From Poecilobothrus nobilitatus (taxonomy: Eukaryota; Arthropoda; Insecta; Diptera; Dolichopodidae), in assembly GCA_947095535.1 (NCBI GenBank), contig OX352773.1, positions 271,888,472 through 271,952,471 of the forward strand: DNA of 64,000 bases. Reading direction: 5' to 3'. Below are positions 1 to 11,755 of this stretch, one piece after another. The notes under the pieces are model-generated. The model worked only from the letters and a program-made list of their open reading frames with translations, was not told the DNA's origin and made no database searches. The translations under genes were made by a program, and so were the position numbers. Position 1 is the first letter of the stretch. Every line of letters starts with the position of its first letter.

Positions 1-308
1 TTTATATAAAATATACTTATATATATATAAATTTTGCTTTTTTTAAAAAATGAATTAAAATTATATTCACCTTCAAATTTTATCAAATTCTTATTTATTT
101 CATTTAATATCCATATTTATTAATAAAATTTTAAATTCTATAATTTTAAAATATATATAACGAACTAACTTGTTTGACAGAACTACTTTAAAACCAATAA
201 CATTAATTTTTCTTTCTTTGTTTATTTCCTCTTTTTGGTTCAATTTTAACATCAGTTTTATGTCTTTAAATTTGTTTTTATGCTGTGATTATAACAATTT
301 CCTAATAA
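1..308. other. AT-rich leader, no gene seen
   Basis: Very AT-rich sequence ahead of the first LINE. It may hold worn remains of that LINE's endonuclease or linker region, but I see no motif that proves it. Confidence 0.4.
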
Positions 309-2330
309 ATTGTATTTCAAATTATAACTATAATTTGTTTCCTTGCATGCGGACTTCAACAAGTCTCTTCAACTAAAAATCTATTAAACAAACAATTAGA
401 CCTTCTTTTTACTTCCGACTGGGTAATCATCAATTCAAGCCCACCATGGTATGATGGTGAACTAAAAACTCTTAGAAATAAAAAAAATAAGGCGTGGAAT
501 GAATATTTAAAAAAGAAGGATAATATTTCTTATTCAAATTTTCTAAATTTATTTACCGCATTCAAATCCTTACCAAGTCTTAAATATGAAGCTTACATTA
601 GTAAAATTGCTTCGCAACTTCGAACAGATTCTAAGTCTTTTTGGAAGCTTGTAAATTCAAAACGTAAATCCGATCAATACCCAAATTGTATGTCTTACAA
701 AGATCAGAATTCTAACGACTCAATTGTTATATCTAATTATTTTAAAGATTTTTTCGCCGGTAGTTATTCTACTTCTTCTTTCGATATTGATGAATCTAAT
801 TTTAATCATTTGGAAGACTTTCCAAGTTTACCTTTTCAAAATATTAATTTTACACCAGCCGCCATACAGCTTATCTAACTAAATTGGGTGATAACTCTGC
901 TCCTGGACCAGATAACCTCCCAGAAATTATTTTAAAGCGTTGCGCCGATTCCCTATGTAATCCTATAGCACTTTTTTAATAAATCTTTTGCTTCTGGGGT
1001 GTTCCCTAAGTTATGGAAAGAATAGTACATAAGACCAGTTCATAAAAAAGACTCAAAAAGTAATGTTGTGAATTATAGGCCTATTGCTAAACTTTCTAGT
1101 TTGCCGAAAGTGTTTGAGCTTATGGTTTTTGATGCATATAATGAATGATCAACATGGATTTGTAAAAAAGAGATCAACTGTAACTAACGTTACAGAAATA
1201 GCTTCAACTATTTTGAAAACAATGGAAGTTGGGCGTAAAATTGACATGGTTTACACTGACTTAATTAAAGCGTTTGATCTTCTACCTCATAGTGTAATGC
1301 TCTATACATTAAAAAATTATGGTTTTCTTTATTTCTTAATTAACGGGATTGATTCATACTTAAATAACCGTAGCTATAGTGTTCTTTTCAGAACAGCAAT
1401 TTCAGCATCTTTTGTTGCTAATTCTGGAGTACCACAGGGTAGTCATCTTGGACCATTGTTGTTTATTATCTCAGTAAATGATGTTACTAAGATTATTCAG
1501 AACAGTTCCATAAAAATTTACGCGGACGACATGAAAATCTTTAAAGAAGTGTGCTCAATGAGTGATGCAGACTCTTGCCAAAAAGATCTTAATAACTTTA
1601 TGAACTGGTGAAAATGTAACAATCTTATTTTAAACATTGATAAATGTGTCGTCATTTCATTTACGCGTTCCCTAAACTTAATCACAAATAATTACACTTT
1701 TAATAACAACATTATAAAAAGAGTCACTGAATTTAATAATCTTGGTGTAACTTTTGATTGTAAACTTACTTTTAATACACATATTAGCAAGATCATTAGT
1801 AAAGCAAATTCAATGCTAGGTTTTGTAAAAAGATGGTCTAGAGAATTTAATGACCCATATATTATAAAATCTCTTCTTTAGTTCGTCCTATTCTGGAGTA
1901 TACAAATCAGGTCTGGTCTCCACACTGTCATCAACATATTGTTAGAATTGAAGCAATACAAAGAAATTTTCTAAGGTTCGCCTTAAGAAACCTAAATTGG
2001 GCTGGTCCTCTTATATTGCCTCCATATGTCAATCGTCTCAAATTACTTGCCATGAATAATTTAGAATGCAGACGAACAGTCATGGGTATTGTTTTTATTA
2101 CTCAGGTATTTCATAACTATATAGATTCATACTACATTAACAAGATATTAATTAACTCAATCAACACACGAACACGTTTCAGGTCCGAAAACACATTTTC
2201 GATTAGATATCGTAGGACTAATTACGGCAAATACGAGCCAATTAATAGAATGTTGATAAATGTGAATCAATACAAAACTATAATAAATATAAACATGAGT
2301 AAAGATGTGATAAAACAAGGTAGAATTTAA
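309..2330 (+). pseudogene. LINE-J1: jockey/CR1-like non-LTR retrotransposon ORF2, decayed
   Basis: Remains of a non-LTR retrotransposon protein that copies its own RNA at the insertion site. Frame 309-878 reads the endonuclease-RT linker (PPWYDGELKTLRN near 441, SKSFWKLVNSKRKSD near 630). After a frame change, APGPDNLP sits near 898. The RT core follows at 1084-1611 with QHGFVKKRSTVTN, DLIKAFDLLPHS, GVPQGSHLGPLLF and the catalytic YADD, all intact. From about 1620 the C-terminal thumb (SKANSMLGFVKR, then RLKLLA near 2036) needs further frame shifts and ends at 2330, the last codons lying in an inserted repeat. Several stops and shifts mean no single protein can be made. It belongs to the same clade as the minus-strand LINE at 42.7-44.7 kb but is clearly diverged from it. 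Clade placement is from motif style only. Confidence 0.88.
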
Positions 2331-3122
2331 ATCAACGGTTTTTAAAAGCTTACATTTCCAAAAGACAATACAAACGTTTAGAATTGTGATTTGTATAAAA
2401 ATTTGAAAATTTCATGTGATAAGAAAAAACGTGAAAATAGGAGTTTTCTGGAATTTTGAGGGACTGTAAGTCCGGAACCCTATATAACTAAAAAAACCTG
2501 TTAACACACGTAAAAATATATTATTGAACCTTTAATTTTCATGTCTTGCCGAAAAAAAATTTTTACAGATCCCTAAGCTACAGGTGTCTAAAAATAGCAA
2601 ATTTTCAATTTTTGAGGCGTAATAACTATTAAATAGGGAGTTGTACCAAAAAATTTTCAGATGAAACTTATACTAATTCTAAAAGTTCTTCCTTGTCTCA
2701 AAATTTCAGGTTCCTATCTCAAAGCGTGCCGAAGTTATGAAAAAAGAAATATCATGCAAAATTTGGTTTTAACATAACGGTATATTTAAATACTAAATTT
2801 AAAAATTATTTATAATTTTGATATTGATTTATAAAGGTAAAAAAATTCCTGTCGAATGACGTCTTCAGATTGAATAAATGTCAAGCGGAACATGAAATAT
2901 ACGCGTTTAAAAATAGGGCTTTTTCAAAGTTTGAGGGACTGTAGTTCCCTGATGGATAGGGCTACATAAAAAAGTTGTTCCACAAAATTAATTTTTTTAT
3001 GAGACCCACCCATGGTTAAAATTTTTTTTTGTAAACAGACGGACAGATGGACAGACGGACGGACGGACGGACAGAGTGGAACTAATAGGCAGATTTTTTC
3101 AAACATTTTTTGGAAATGTGCT
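2311..3122 (-). repeat. RepA element, inserted in the 3' end of LINE-J1
   Basis: Reverse-orientation copy of the repeat seen best at 11756-13075. Its outer edges carry inverted motifs: ACATTTCC near 2354 and GGAAATGTGC near 3111. A GGAC-rich run lies at about 3040-3076. It contains one copy of the conserved inner module (GGTGTCTAAAAATAG near 2584, AACATAACGGTA near 2773). No coding capacity. LINE-J1's last codons fall in its first bases and a LINE-like tail follows it, so I infer that it inserted into the LINE. Confidence 0.75.
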
Positions 3123-3345
3123 AAAAATCACTATTCAAAATAATTCCTTAATTATTCTTCACTATTTTTGTTGTAAAAATTTTGTGAAATATTAAATATA
3201 AGTAAATATACATTTTTTTTTTTTTAATAAAACAAATTTTGCTTTGTATAACTTTAATATTAATTTTAGATTAAGTATAATTATCTAAATGTAATATGTA
3301 AATACTTGAATTAAGTAATAAATAAATAAATAAATAAACTAATAT
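3123..3345 (+). other. Probable LINE-J1 3' UTR and (TAAA)n tail
   Basis: AT-rich non-coding sequence ending in five or more repeats of AATA/TAAA at 3319-3339. This is a usual 3' terminus for jockey/CR1-like LINEs. It is separated from the coding part by RepA. The assignment is inferred from position and tail type. Confidence 0.45.
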
Positions 3346-4875
3346 ATTATTTATCTGTTGTAATCGCCTGATTTTGTTTAATTTGCGTTTTAGGTGCTGC
3401 ATTTTTTAAAAAGTCATTGTGTTAAAACAGAGTATCTGGAAAATTTACTCCATGTACATCATTTATATTCACATGTATCAAAAAAAGTAAAAATATACAA
3501 ATTCTGCAGTCCTCCGCAGATCTTTATGGTTCATTAACAGGAAATAATTTCAAAGATTTTTAAATTTTCCCAAAAGGTTTCAAATTAAAGTTTTTGAACT
3601 TAAAGTAAAAAAAAGTTACAAAATAATTTTATAACGAAAAGCAAAAATAAAAATAAAACTCTCAAAAACATCAAGCAAAATGAAAAATTTATAGATCCTT
3701 TGAGAATGTTAAATCCATGCAATATTCATCTTTACTCTATATTTTTGCGTTGTATGCGTCTCTTTCTATTATCAACTAGTGTACACTAACTTGTAAAATT
3801 ATGTGTTGTCTTCAAAATAAAAGAAATGAAAAAATACCACAGAAAAACTTTTTATTATATTATTGTAAGAGTTTATATTTATATTATTGTAAGAGTTTAT
3901 ATTTATATTATTGTAAGAGTTTATTAGATTATCTTGATGTTAACAGTAAATGCCCCAGTGTGATTCATAAAGAAAACATGAACATATAGCGAGGTTAGTT
4001 ATATTGTAATTTGTAACCAGAAATTGCATGTGCTACATTTTAATAGCGTTATTAGCGTTACAGTCACTTGTTTTTGTATATTAAAGTTATTCAGATAGTT
4101 AAATTATTTCAAATTCACGGAAAACTTAATAACTTAACTTAATAATGATCGGTTTTGTTGATTGAACAATTAATTGAAATTCAATTTTTTCAAAAGTTGT
4201 ATGAAAATAGTTATAATTACAATAATAGTTTTAAATTTTATGTTATTTTTCTTTTTGTGTGGTTTTGACCCAATTTATTTAAAAATGTATATAAAGAAAA
4301 AAAAAATATTTTTTGTCACCATCTGCTCATACTAATTTAATTATTAAATAAAAAAATTTCAATCTGGTCTTTGGATATATTTGACATGTATTTAGCTTAT
4401 CTTTAATTTTTAAGTTTAATCACCTATCTATCTATATATTTATAATAAAAAAAGGAAACTATTACTAAGGTAACTAAATTGATGTAAAAAGTCTTCAATT
4501 TGTAAAAAGATGCAAAAAGTGCCGATAGTTCTAAAGTGGTTAAGAAATGAAATAATTTTTTAATACCATTTTATTCAACCTATTTCAAATACCTTTCCGT
4601 ACCTAATTAAGATATTTTTGGTTACCTTTTACTTTTCTGAAAAATAAAATTCGTTTGATTGTATTATAACTTCTTACAATTATTATCATCATAGCTTATA
4701 CACATGTATATAACTAAAATTAAAAAATTCATCCTTTTCAATAAAAAATAAAATAAATATAGACCAGATACAAAATAAAATTCATTAGTTCGGTCAACAT
4801 ATATTTTCGTGCTGCTAAGGTTATCACTATTAAATTTGATACTTAAAGACTTATTAAACTATTTATAATTTTTAG
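3346..4875. other. Intergenic, no gene seen
   Basis: AT-rich sequence without a supported coding region. The only structure I see is the minisatellite at 3854-3928. Confidence 0.5.
3854..3928. repeat. 24-bp minisatellite, 3 copies
   Basis: The 24-base unit containing TATTGTAAGAGTTTATATTT occurs three times in a row, with TATTGT at 3861, 3885 and 3909. Because 24 is a multiple of three, it produces a chance repeated octapeptide in one frame; I do not regard it as coding. Confidence 0.9.
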
Positions 4876-5005
4876 TACATTTCCAAAACAAAATTTAGCA
4901 AAAATATGCCTATAAGTTTCACTATGTCCGTCCGTCCGTTCGTTTGTTTATAAAACTTCTGCTCCGTTAAAGATAGAGCATTTAAATATTAACTATGGGT
5001 AAGTT
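4876..5005 (+). repeat. RepA end fragment
   Basis: It has the CATTTCC edge, the 'tttcactatgtc' phrase, a (GTCC)n run near 4927 and the stretch from 'aaaacttctgctccgttaaagat', as at 11760-11880. It breaks off where an H2 element begins. Confidence 0.75.
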
Positions 5006-5009
5006 TAAT

Positions 5010-5560
5010 AAAAAGGAGGAAGAATACAGTTGCCTTTGTCAACTCTCAGATATCGGTACGAACCGCTAGTATGTTTATAGCTTTCTTAACCTTCCACATA
5101 ACGATTATCAATCCAAAACTTTTGCAAATATGCTATAGTACCATTTAATACTAAGTGGCAAATGTATAATAATAATAATAATTTATACTATACATATGTA
5201 TTATCATTCATTCATCAGTGACCTATAAACATCATGTAAATAAACATTATATGATACCAATATCATATAAATAAAAATTCTTCAAGCAACTGTTAATTTT
5301 TTATTTATTCAAATATTTTTGTACTACGCTACGCATCATCATCCTCAACAATTTTAAATTATCGAGTAAACAAAAAATGCAAAAAAATCGTTAAAAAAAT
5401 TTGTGAGAAAAATTTAGAAAAAAGAAGTCACACTTTCGTCAATTTTAAGGTAATACTATATTATTAAGAAAAGTTGTTAATAGAAATAAAAATATAATAT
5501 TGGAGCTTTAATTTTTGGATCGGATCTCAAACAAAAAAAATAGGAAACCTACAAATTGAT
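5010..5560 (+). repeat. H2 element, internally deleted
   Basis: Begins with the H2 head (GAGGAAGAATACAGTTG, then a small stem AGTTG...CAACT, then GATATCGGTACGAAC). It runs through the recurrent sequence with 'caatatcat', 'attcttcaag' and 'attatcgagt', then jumps near 5517 to the late part of H2 ('aggaaacctacaaatt'). No coding capacity. Compare copies at 30.9-33.7, 37.8-40.7, 46.3 and 52.5 kb. Confidence 0.75.
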
Positions 5561-5589
5561 GTAAGAATATTTGATATATATTTATATTT

Positions 5590-5945
5590 TTTAAAATTAA
5601 AAATTTAAATTTATCATTATGTAAAAAGTAAATTTTGCGTGATTTTTCTTCCTTTATAATTTCGGCATGCTTTTAAATAGGGACTTGAAATTTTCAGAGA
5701 AGAGAGAACTTTTAGAATTAGTATAAATTGCTTCAGAAAATTTTTTTACATTACCACCTGTGGAATATTAGGGCTCAAAAATTGAAATTTTCGTATTTTT
5801 GAAGACCTGTAACTTAGGCACCTGTTCAAATTTTTTTAAAAAAAAGTTAAAATTAAAGCTTCAACTTTATAATTTTACATAATATGTTAACAGTTTTTCT
5901 TAATTATGTCGAGTTTCCTACAACAGTTGCCTGCAATTATTGTTG
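5590..5945 (+). repeat. RepA inner-module fragment
   Basis: Matches the module of the 11.8-13.1 kb copy in the same orientation: CATTATGTAAAAAG, a variant of GGCACGCTTTTAGATA near 5665, AACTTTTAGAATTAGTATAA near 5708 and an ACCTGTAACTTAGGCACCTG phrase near 5804. Confidence 0.65.
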
Positions 5946-7690
5946 TAAATTACAACAAAAAGTTTTTAGAGTGAAATTTAAGTTGTTTATCTAGCAAAAA
6001 GTATTACTTTTGTTACTTTTTTTTCTTTATTACCTATAGACGTCCGTTAAATCAATTATTAAAACTCTGATTTAAAAACCAATTCTAAAATTTCTCCTAA
6101 TTACTTTTCTCACATAAACTTCTATGATTGATGAGTCATATGGCCCAAAACCTTTTTATGATATTGTCTCCCATAATATGGTGGGATATATTTTCTTTCA
6201 ACTTTAGCTGGGCTATAAACTCCTAAATTTTGTTTCGGGTATTTTTACCCACTGGTAACAATGTTTGAAGATAATGACCCATCGAATGTGGTTCATAATA
6301 CCCAAGGGTATTGTAGCCAGGACCCTCATAATATTTCATATTTTCGAATTTACTGTTTTATGTTTTAAAATCATATTGGTTTAATGTTTTGTTTGATTTC
6401 AATTTCATCTATTTTTTAATTTTAGTTAAAAGTGATTTATAGTGTAGTGTATACACGTTTTTTAAGATATGGCGATATGTTTTTCAAGATATTCCCTTAA
6501 ATTTGAACAAAGTCAACATTAAAAATAAGAATAGGTATTTAAAAAATTGCACAACAAACTAATCAAAATCTGTCACGCTGACAAAAACATGTAAAAAAAA
6601 CAAAATGTAAACAAGCTTCAAAGTAGAAAAAACATAAATTTCAGGTGTTTCCTCACTTTCCGTCTTATTAATATCCTTATACCTTTTCATTTTACGCTTT
6701 GCAACTTTTTTAGAATTTTTTCAGTCATATTGTCTATTTTCTTTTAATTTTATTTTTTTTTAATTTTTGCGTTGGAAAATCTAATAAGCCATGCAAAGCT
6801 AACAGATATCAATGATTTTACTTAAATATAAACATTTACAAAGACTGGTTGGTTTTTAATTTATCTTTTTAAGAGGACGGTTTGTGTTATTTGTTTTGGG
6901 TTTCTTATTTTAGAAATCAAATAAAATCTTAAAAAAACTTTGAAAGCTTTGGACACATTAACAGGAAAAACCCTCAAGTAATGTAATTGTGGAACAACGA
7001 GTATAATAGAAAAACATTTTCCATTCCATTAAAGTGCGATGCCTATCATCACTATGGTTTTTAGATGAAAAGATTAAAGAACGGAAAACATTTTTAATCG
7101 ATTGGAAAGGACAATAGAATCATCGAAACTGTATATAATTATTTGTATATAGTAGATAAATCTAAAAGATGGAAAATTGTAAAATATAAATGTTAACATA
7201 ATAAAAGCATTTTTATATAATGTTCTGTTCAAAAAAATGTAAAAATATTCCTTAGTTTAATAAAAATGATATTTGTCCTATTGTATTATAAAAACAATAT
7301 ACTTGTACATGTTGCCATATGTAAACAAAATTGTAAATATTTATTTACATGTATTATAACGCTGTATCTTTTATATATTATTGACTATAATATATAATGT
7401 TATTTATAAGAACTTTTAAAGAAGAAAAAGGCAATATTATAGCAAATAATGGGGAACTTAATGGAAAATTATTGGCACTTCATACAATTATATGTCCATT
7501 AACAGCGATTATAGTTTACAAGAAAAAAAAGTTATAAAAGAAGGAATTGAATTTATGAAAAGCGAATTAAACGATGAAAACCAAGTGTTGGGTTATTTAA
7601 GAATGGGTGGAATATAATCATCGCAAAGGATATAAAAATTTACCATAGCAGTTTATTAGAAGTAAATGTAGTAGGTAGGTACTGTTGTAT
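5946..7690. other. Intergenic, no gene seen
   Basis: AT-rich, many short homopolymer runs. I find no coding region and no clear repeat. A short patch at 6235-6330 is less AT-rich but unidentified. Confidence 0.45.
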
Positions 7691-7694
7691 TTTC

Positions 7695-8302
7695 TTAAAA
7701 AAAATATGCTATTATATTTAAATATACTGCATATATATATTCATATATATTTATCTTCTTCTCTTCTCTTCTTGCCTATCCAGTACTGGACGATGGCGTT
7801 CATATGATGATTTCTGTTATTTTTTGATGCTGCTTCTATCTATACCAACAAATGCATTAAGTCTCCTTAGTTACTCCAGTGCAATTTCTTATGCCTTCCA
7901 TAAATCGTAAGTGAACGTAAGTTTTAGCTCCTGGACAAAGTATCTTTCTGTACTTAAAAATAGTACTTTTGGGTTTTTAAATGCGACTTTTTATTTCTTT
8001 TAAAAAAATATGCTATTATATTTAAATATACTGCATATATATATTCATATATATTTATCTTCTTCTCTTCTCTTCTTGCCTATCCAGTACTGGACGATGG
8101 CGTTCATATGATGATTTCTGTTATTTTTTGATGCTGCTTCTATCTATACCAACAAATGCATTAAGTCTCCTTAGTTACTCCAGTTCAATTTCTTATGCCT
8201 TCCATAAATCGTAAGTGAACGTAAGTTTTAGCTCCTGGACAAAGTATCTTTCTGTACTTAAAAATAGTACTTTTGGGTTTTTAAATGCGACTTTTTATTT
8301 CT
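7695..8302. repeat. 304-bp tandem duplication, probably containing a LINE 3' end
   Basis: Two adjacent copies, about 7695-7998 and 7999-8302. TATGCT recurs at 7705 and 8009. I noticed only one clear difference (cagtGcaat versus cagtTcaat) plus slight edge variation. On the minus strand the unit carries a short C-terminal-like reading frame followed by GAAGAGAAGAGAAGAAGA. This is the same kind of (GAA)n end as the RTE-like LINE at 25.2-28.3 kb, so it may be a truncated LINE tail that was later duplicated. Confidence 0.8.
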
Positions 8303-8309
8303 TTTTCGC

Positions 8310-8640
8310 ATCTCGCAAAAAAATAAGGAAACACTTTTATCAATTTTAAGGGAACTCTGCATAATTAAGAAAAACCATTGATGCATGCAAAATTATATAG
8401 TTGAAGCCTTAATTTCTGCCTTTCATTTTCAAACAATTTGTACAGGTGTCTAAAAATAGTAAATTTTCAATATTTGAGGTCTCAAATAGCTATTAAACAG
8501 TGGGTGGCACAAAAAAATTTCTGAGGAAATTTATACTAATTTCTCAATATCTTATTTTCTTATCACAAAATTTAAAGTCCGTAATTTAGAATAGATAGGT
8601 ACATTTTTACTTCATAACATATTAACATAATATGTACATA
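8310..8640 (-). repeat. RepA/H2-type module fragment
   Basis: Contains 'acaggtgtctaaaaatagta', a variant of the 'tttgaggtctcaaatagcta' phrase and 'gaggaaatttatactaattt', which are parts of the module shared by RepA and H2. Both ends are worn. Confidence 0.6.
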
Positions 8641-8935
8641 CATATTATATCAAAAACAAAATTTTTTTTTCTTTTAAAAGCGGTAAAAAATATAAGATTT
8701 CCTTATATAAGGAAAAAATAAAATAGTAATAATAGAAACATTAAAAATATAAAAAACTGGTCAAAATAAAGAGATATTGCAATTCATTAATTATTAATTT
8801 ACAGGAATATTAAGAAAAATTACTCAATTATAAATGAAGCCTATATATGTATATGATTTAAGTATTATAATAAAAAGTTTAAATAATATTGTTTCATTTT
8901 AGTTTTATTTTTTTTATTTTCCGTGATTTTAATAT

Positions 8936-9960
8936 TTAATGGTAATACATCTTAGTCGCTATATTGAAAGTTTTCGAATTGTGTGAACGTATATAATTTC
9001 CTATTCTAGTACTATAACTGTGTATTTCATGATTATGAATTATGTTTACATTAGTTTTTATTTTTCTTGTTTTCATATTATAATATTGAATAGCTTGTAT
9101 CATTTTTTTATGTAATTCTAGTGGTAATAATCCAAAGCGCTTGTGTATTTCTTTGGTCGAAGAGCGATGATACAGCCCATAAAGATGTTTCATTGCTTTA
9201 TTTTGTATTTTTTGTACTTTATCCATATTCTTTAGGTAAGTATTGCCTCACACAATTATTCCATATGATGTGGTGGAGTGAAATAAGCAATAGAATATCG
9301 AGCTTTTTTGGACATATGGTACTTTGGGCTAATATGAAAAGGCATGCGATACGCTTAGTTTTTTTGGCAATTTCATTTGACTGTTGGTTCCAATTTAATT
9401 TAGCATCAATATATATTCCAAAATATTTGAATATATCCACTTCCTCTATCTCAGTACCACTATAAACAATTTTTACTTTTGCTGTCTGCTGTTTTTTTAT
9501 TAACATGTATTTAGTTTTTTTTAATATTTACCGTCAGCTTATGAATCTGCATCCATTCATTGACTTTTTAAATTTAAATTCATTTGTTTTTCTAAGTCAG
9601 TATAATTATTTTCTCTAAATGCAATCCCTATGTCATCTGCATAAGGAAAAGCCTTACTTTTTAAATTTAATTTAGAAAAAGTACTAATATGTTTAGCATG
9701 TTAGCATGTTTATTACACGCAAATAGTTTAGGACCGAGTGAACTGCCTTGAATAACTCCATATTCAACATATTCGATATTAGTTATATTATACATATTCT
9801 ATATTATACATCTTCCACAGTAGTTCTTAAACCACTTTTGTTCTTTGTCAAAAACTTCACATTCAAATAGTATACGTAACAGAATCTTCCTGTTAACTGA
9901 AGCAAACGCTTTGACTAAATCACGAAATACTACAGCCACGGGAGTCCACCTAAATTCCAA
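8936..9960 (-). pseudogene. LINE-R: non-LTR reverse transcriptase fragment, decayed
   Basis: Reading the minus strand from 9960 down: DLVKAFASVNRKILL (RT motif with the first catalytic Asp), GVIQGSSLGPKLF near 9740, the catalytic block PYADDIGIAF near 9650, then KTKYMLI and EVDIFKYFGIYIDAKLNW at about 9500-9410, and a C-terminal block QNKAMKHLYGLYHRSS at 9220-9160 ending at 8936. At least three frames are needed, so it is broken. The YADD block reads intact. The palm and thumb are present but the endonuclease is missing. The coiled-coil frame just upstream (10040-10484) could be its ORF1, which would imply a large internal deletion. Exact clade is uncertain. Confidence 0.82.
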
Positions 9961-10035
9961 AAAAAAAAACCCAATGATACAAAATCCCAAATAGGACAAA
10001 ATCCAAAAAAATTCCAGCAAAAAAAATCCCAAGAT
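9955..10035. repeat. A-rich low-complexity run of 'aatccc/aatccaaa' words
   Basis: Irregular repeats of AATCCC and AATCCAAA words. It opens a chance reading frame in front of the RT fragment. A similar run is at 52246-52305. Confidence 0.6.
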
Positions 10036-10039
10036 TTAT

Positions 10040-10484
10040 GTTTTTTATGCATTTATCTGAAAGTTATACGCTTTTATCAATACGATTATTCAAATGTTCA
10101 ATCGCCATGGAATGGTCAGTGGCTATAGCAGAAACTCTGCTTATAATTTCTTCCAAATTGGCTTTAGATTCTGACGCAATTTTTTTCTTGAAGCGAACCT
10201 CCAATATTAATTAATTTACGATTCATCTCCTCAACAGCTCTATTTAATTTGCAAACTGTGTCTTCGAGTTTCTTATTAAGTCGACACTTTAAGTCAACCA
10301 ATTTCCCATCAATAGTCTTTTTGATATTTTCTTCAAAAGTCTAAAATTTTTTAGTTGGGTCTTGAACTAATTTCACCAGTTGGTCATTTCTTACGCTTGG
10401 ATCGTCAGTTGACTTGAACAATTAACTACTATTTGCGCTCAGTTTCATAGACTTATTCGTATGTGATGATGGGGTAAATGACAT
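10040..10484 (-). pseudogene. Decayed coiled-coil ORF, possible LINE ORF1
   Basis: The minus strand from an ATG at 10484 reads MSFTPSSHTNKSMKLSANSS before a stop. It then continues through other stops into a heptad-like basic and acidic segment (KKTIDGKLVDLKCRLNKKLE, then NRAVEEMNRKLINIG). This composition is usual for the coiled-coil part of LINE ORF1 or a Gag protein. It sits upstream of the LINE-R RT on the same strand. No RNA-binding or zinc motif is visible, so the assignment is only probable. Confidence 0.45.
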
Positions 10485-11755
10485 TATTACAGTTAGTTAG
10501 GTTTTACAACATGCACAGGGTTTTACATGTTATTATAGAAAATGTGTGGAAATTAACGTCAAAATTATTTATAATTTAATTATCATCATTTATCATGCTA
10601 ATGAATTGAAATAATAATTATTAATATAGTTAATTTTATTTAAAACTTGTTACAGATATTGCTTAAACTGTGCACTAGAAGTTATGAATTAAAATAATTA
10701 TTATTTATTTTAAGTTAATTATTTTAGTTGTGGTTTTTTGTTATAGCGAAATTTAATGTATTTTAATTATGGAAATTAGTGTATTGTAATAATTAATATA
10801 GTTTATTTTAGTTCTATAATTATTGTAAAGTTGTTCATTAATTAAAACTTTAAATTACTAATTTATTTTCGACATTAATATCGCAAACGTGCTAACACTA
10901 TTTCAGAGATCGATATTTTAACACTAGTAATTGGCAAATGACAACTAGGAAGATCAGTAACATGTTATTGTCTTGTTTACATTAATTGCGTTTATTTATT
11001 CAAATTAATAGATCATTAAGTGATAAAAATTTGTTTATTGTATATTGTAAATTAATTATTAACTTATTTAGATTATTTATAGATTTCCTTAAAATAAAAT
11101 TTTAATAAAAAATTTATTTAAAATAAAGATTTATTCAAAATAAAGTTTATTATTACTATTATTTAAAAATTATTAATCACTCTAAAATTGTAAAAATTGT
11201 TTGTTTTTGAAAGCTTATATGCAACATTGTGATTTACTTTATTTACTTATTTGTTTAATATTGAATCATTTATGTTTAATAAGTGTGAAAATACATAGTC
11301 TAATTTGTTTATATAATAATTTATTTCATTTGAGCAAAAAATTATTCTTCAAAAACCAATATTTAAACTAAATTCTTCAAAGAGCACAGTTTTTGACAAT
11401 TTGGCATATTAAAGAAATATGCAATAGTGTAAATTTATTTACTATTGTTCAAAAAATTAAAATTATTAGATATTATTTTATTTATTTCCCTTTATAATAA
11501 ATCAGTTTGTATAAGAAGTCAAATTAATATAGTAGATATATCGCAATTATGTAGGTTATGATTATTATTTAATTATTTTAAGAAAAATATGCTAAGACCA
11601 GCTAAGACTATTGATTTGAAATTATACTAACTATGCATATGTATGTATGTATAAAACAATTTAATTTACTGTTAAGGCACAAAATGAAGAAAAATGACTT
11701 TAATAAGAACTGTTATATGGAAATTTCCGATGTATATATAAATATTTTAAATTGA
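10485..11755. other. Intergenic, no gene seen
   Basis: Extremely AT-rich with many TTATT/AATAA words. No coding region, RNA gene or clear repeat recognised. Confidence 0.5.

Noticed and set aside
3801..3989. Open frame with a repeated octapeptide (YYCKSLYL)
   Set aside because: Generated by a 24-bp minisatellite in AT-rich DNA, with no flanking coding signal.
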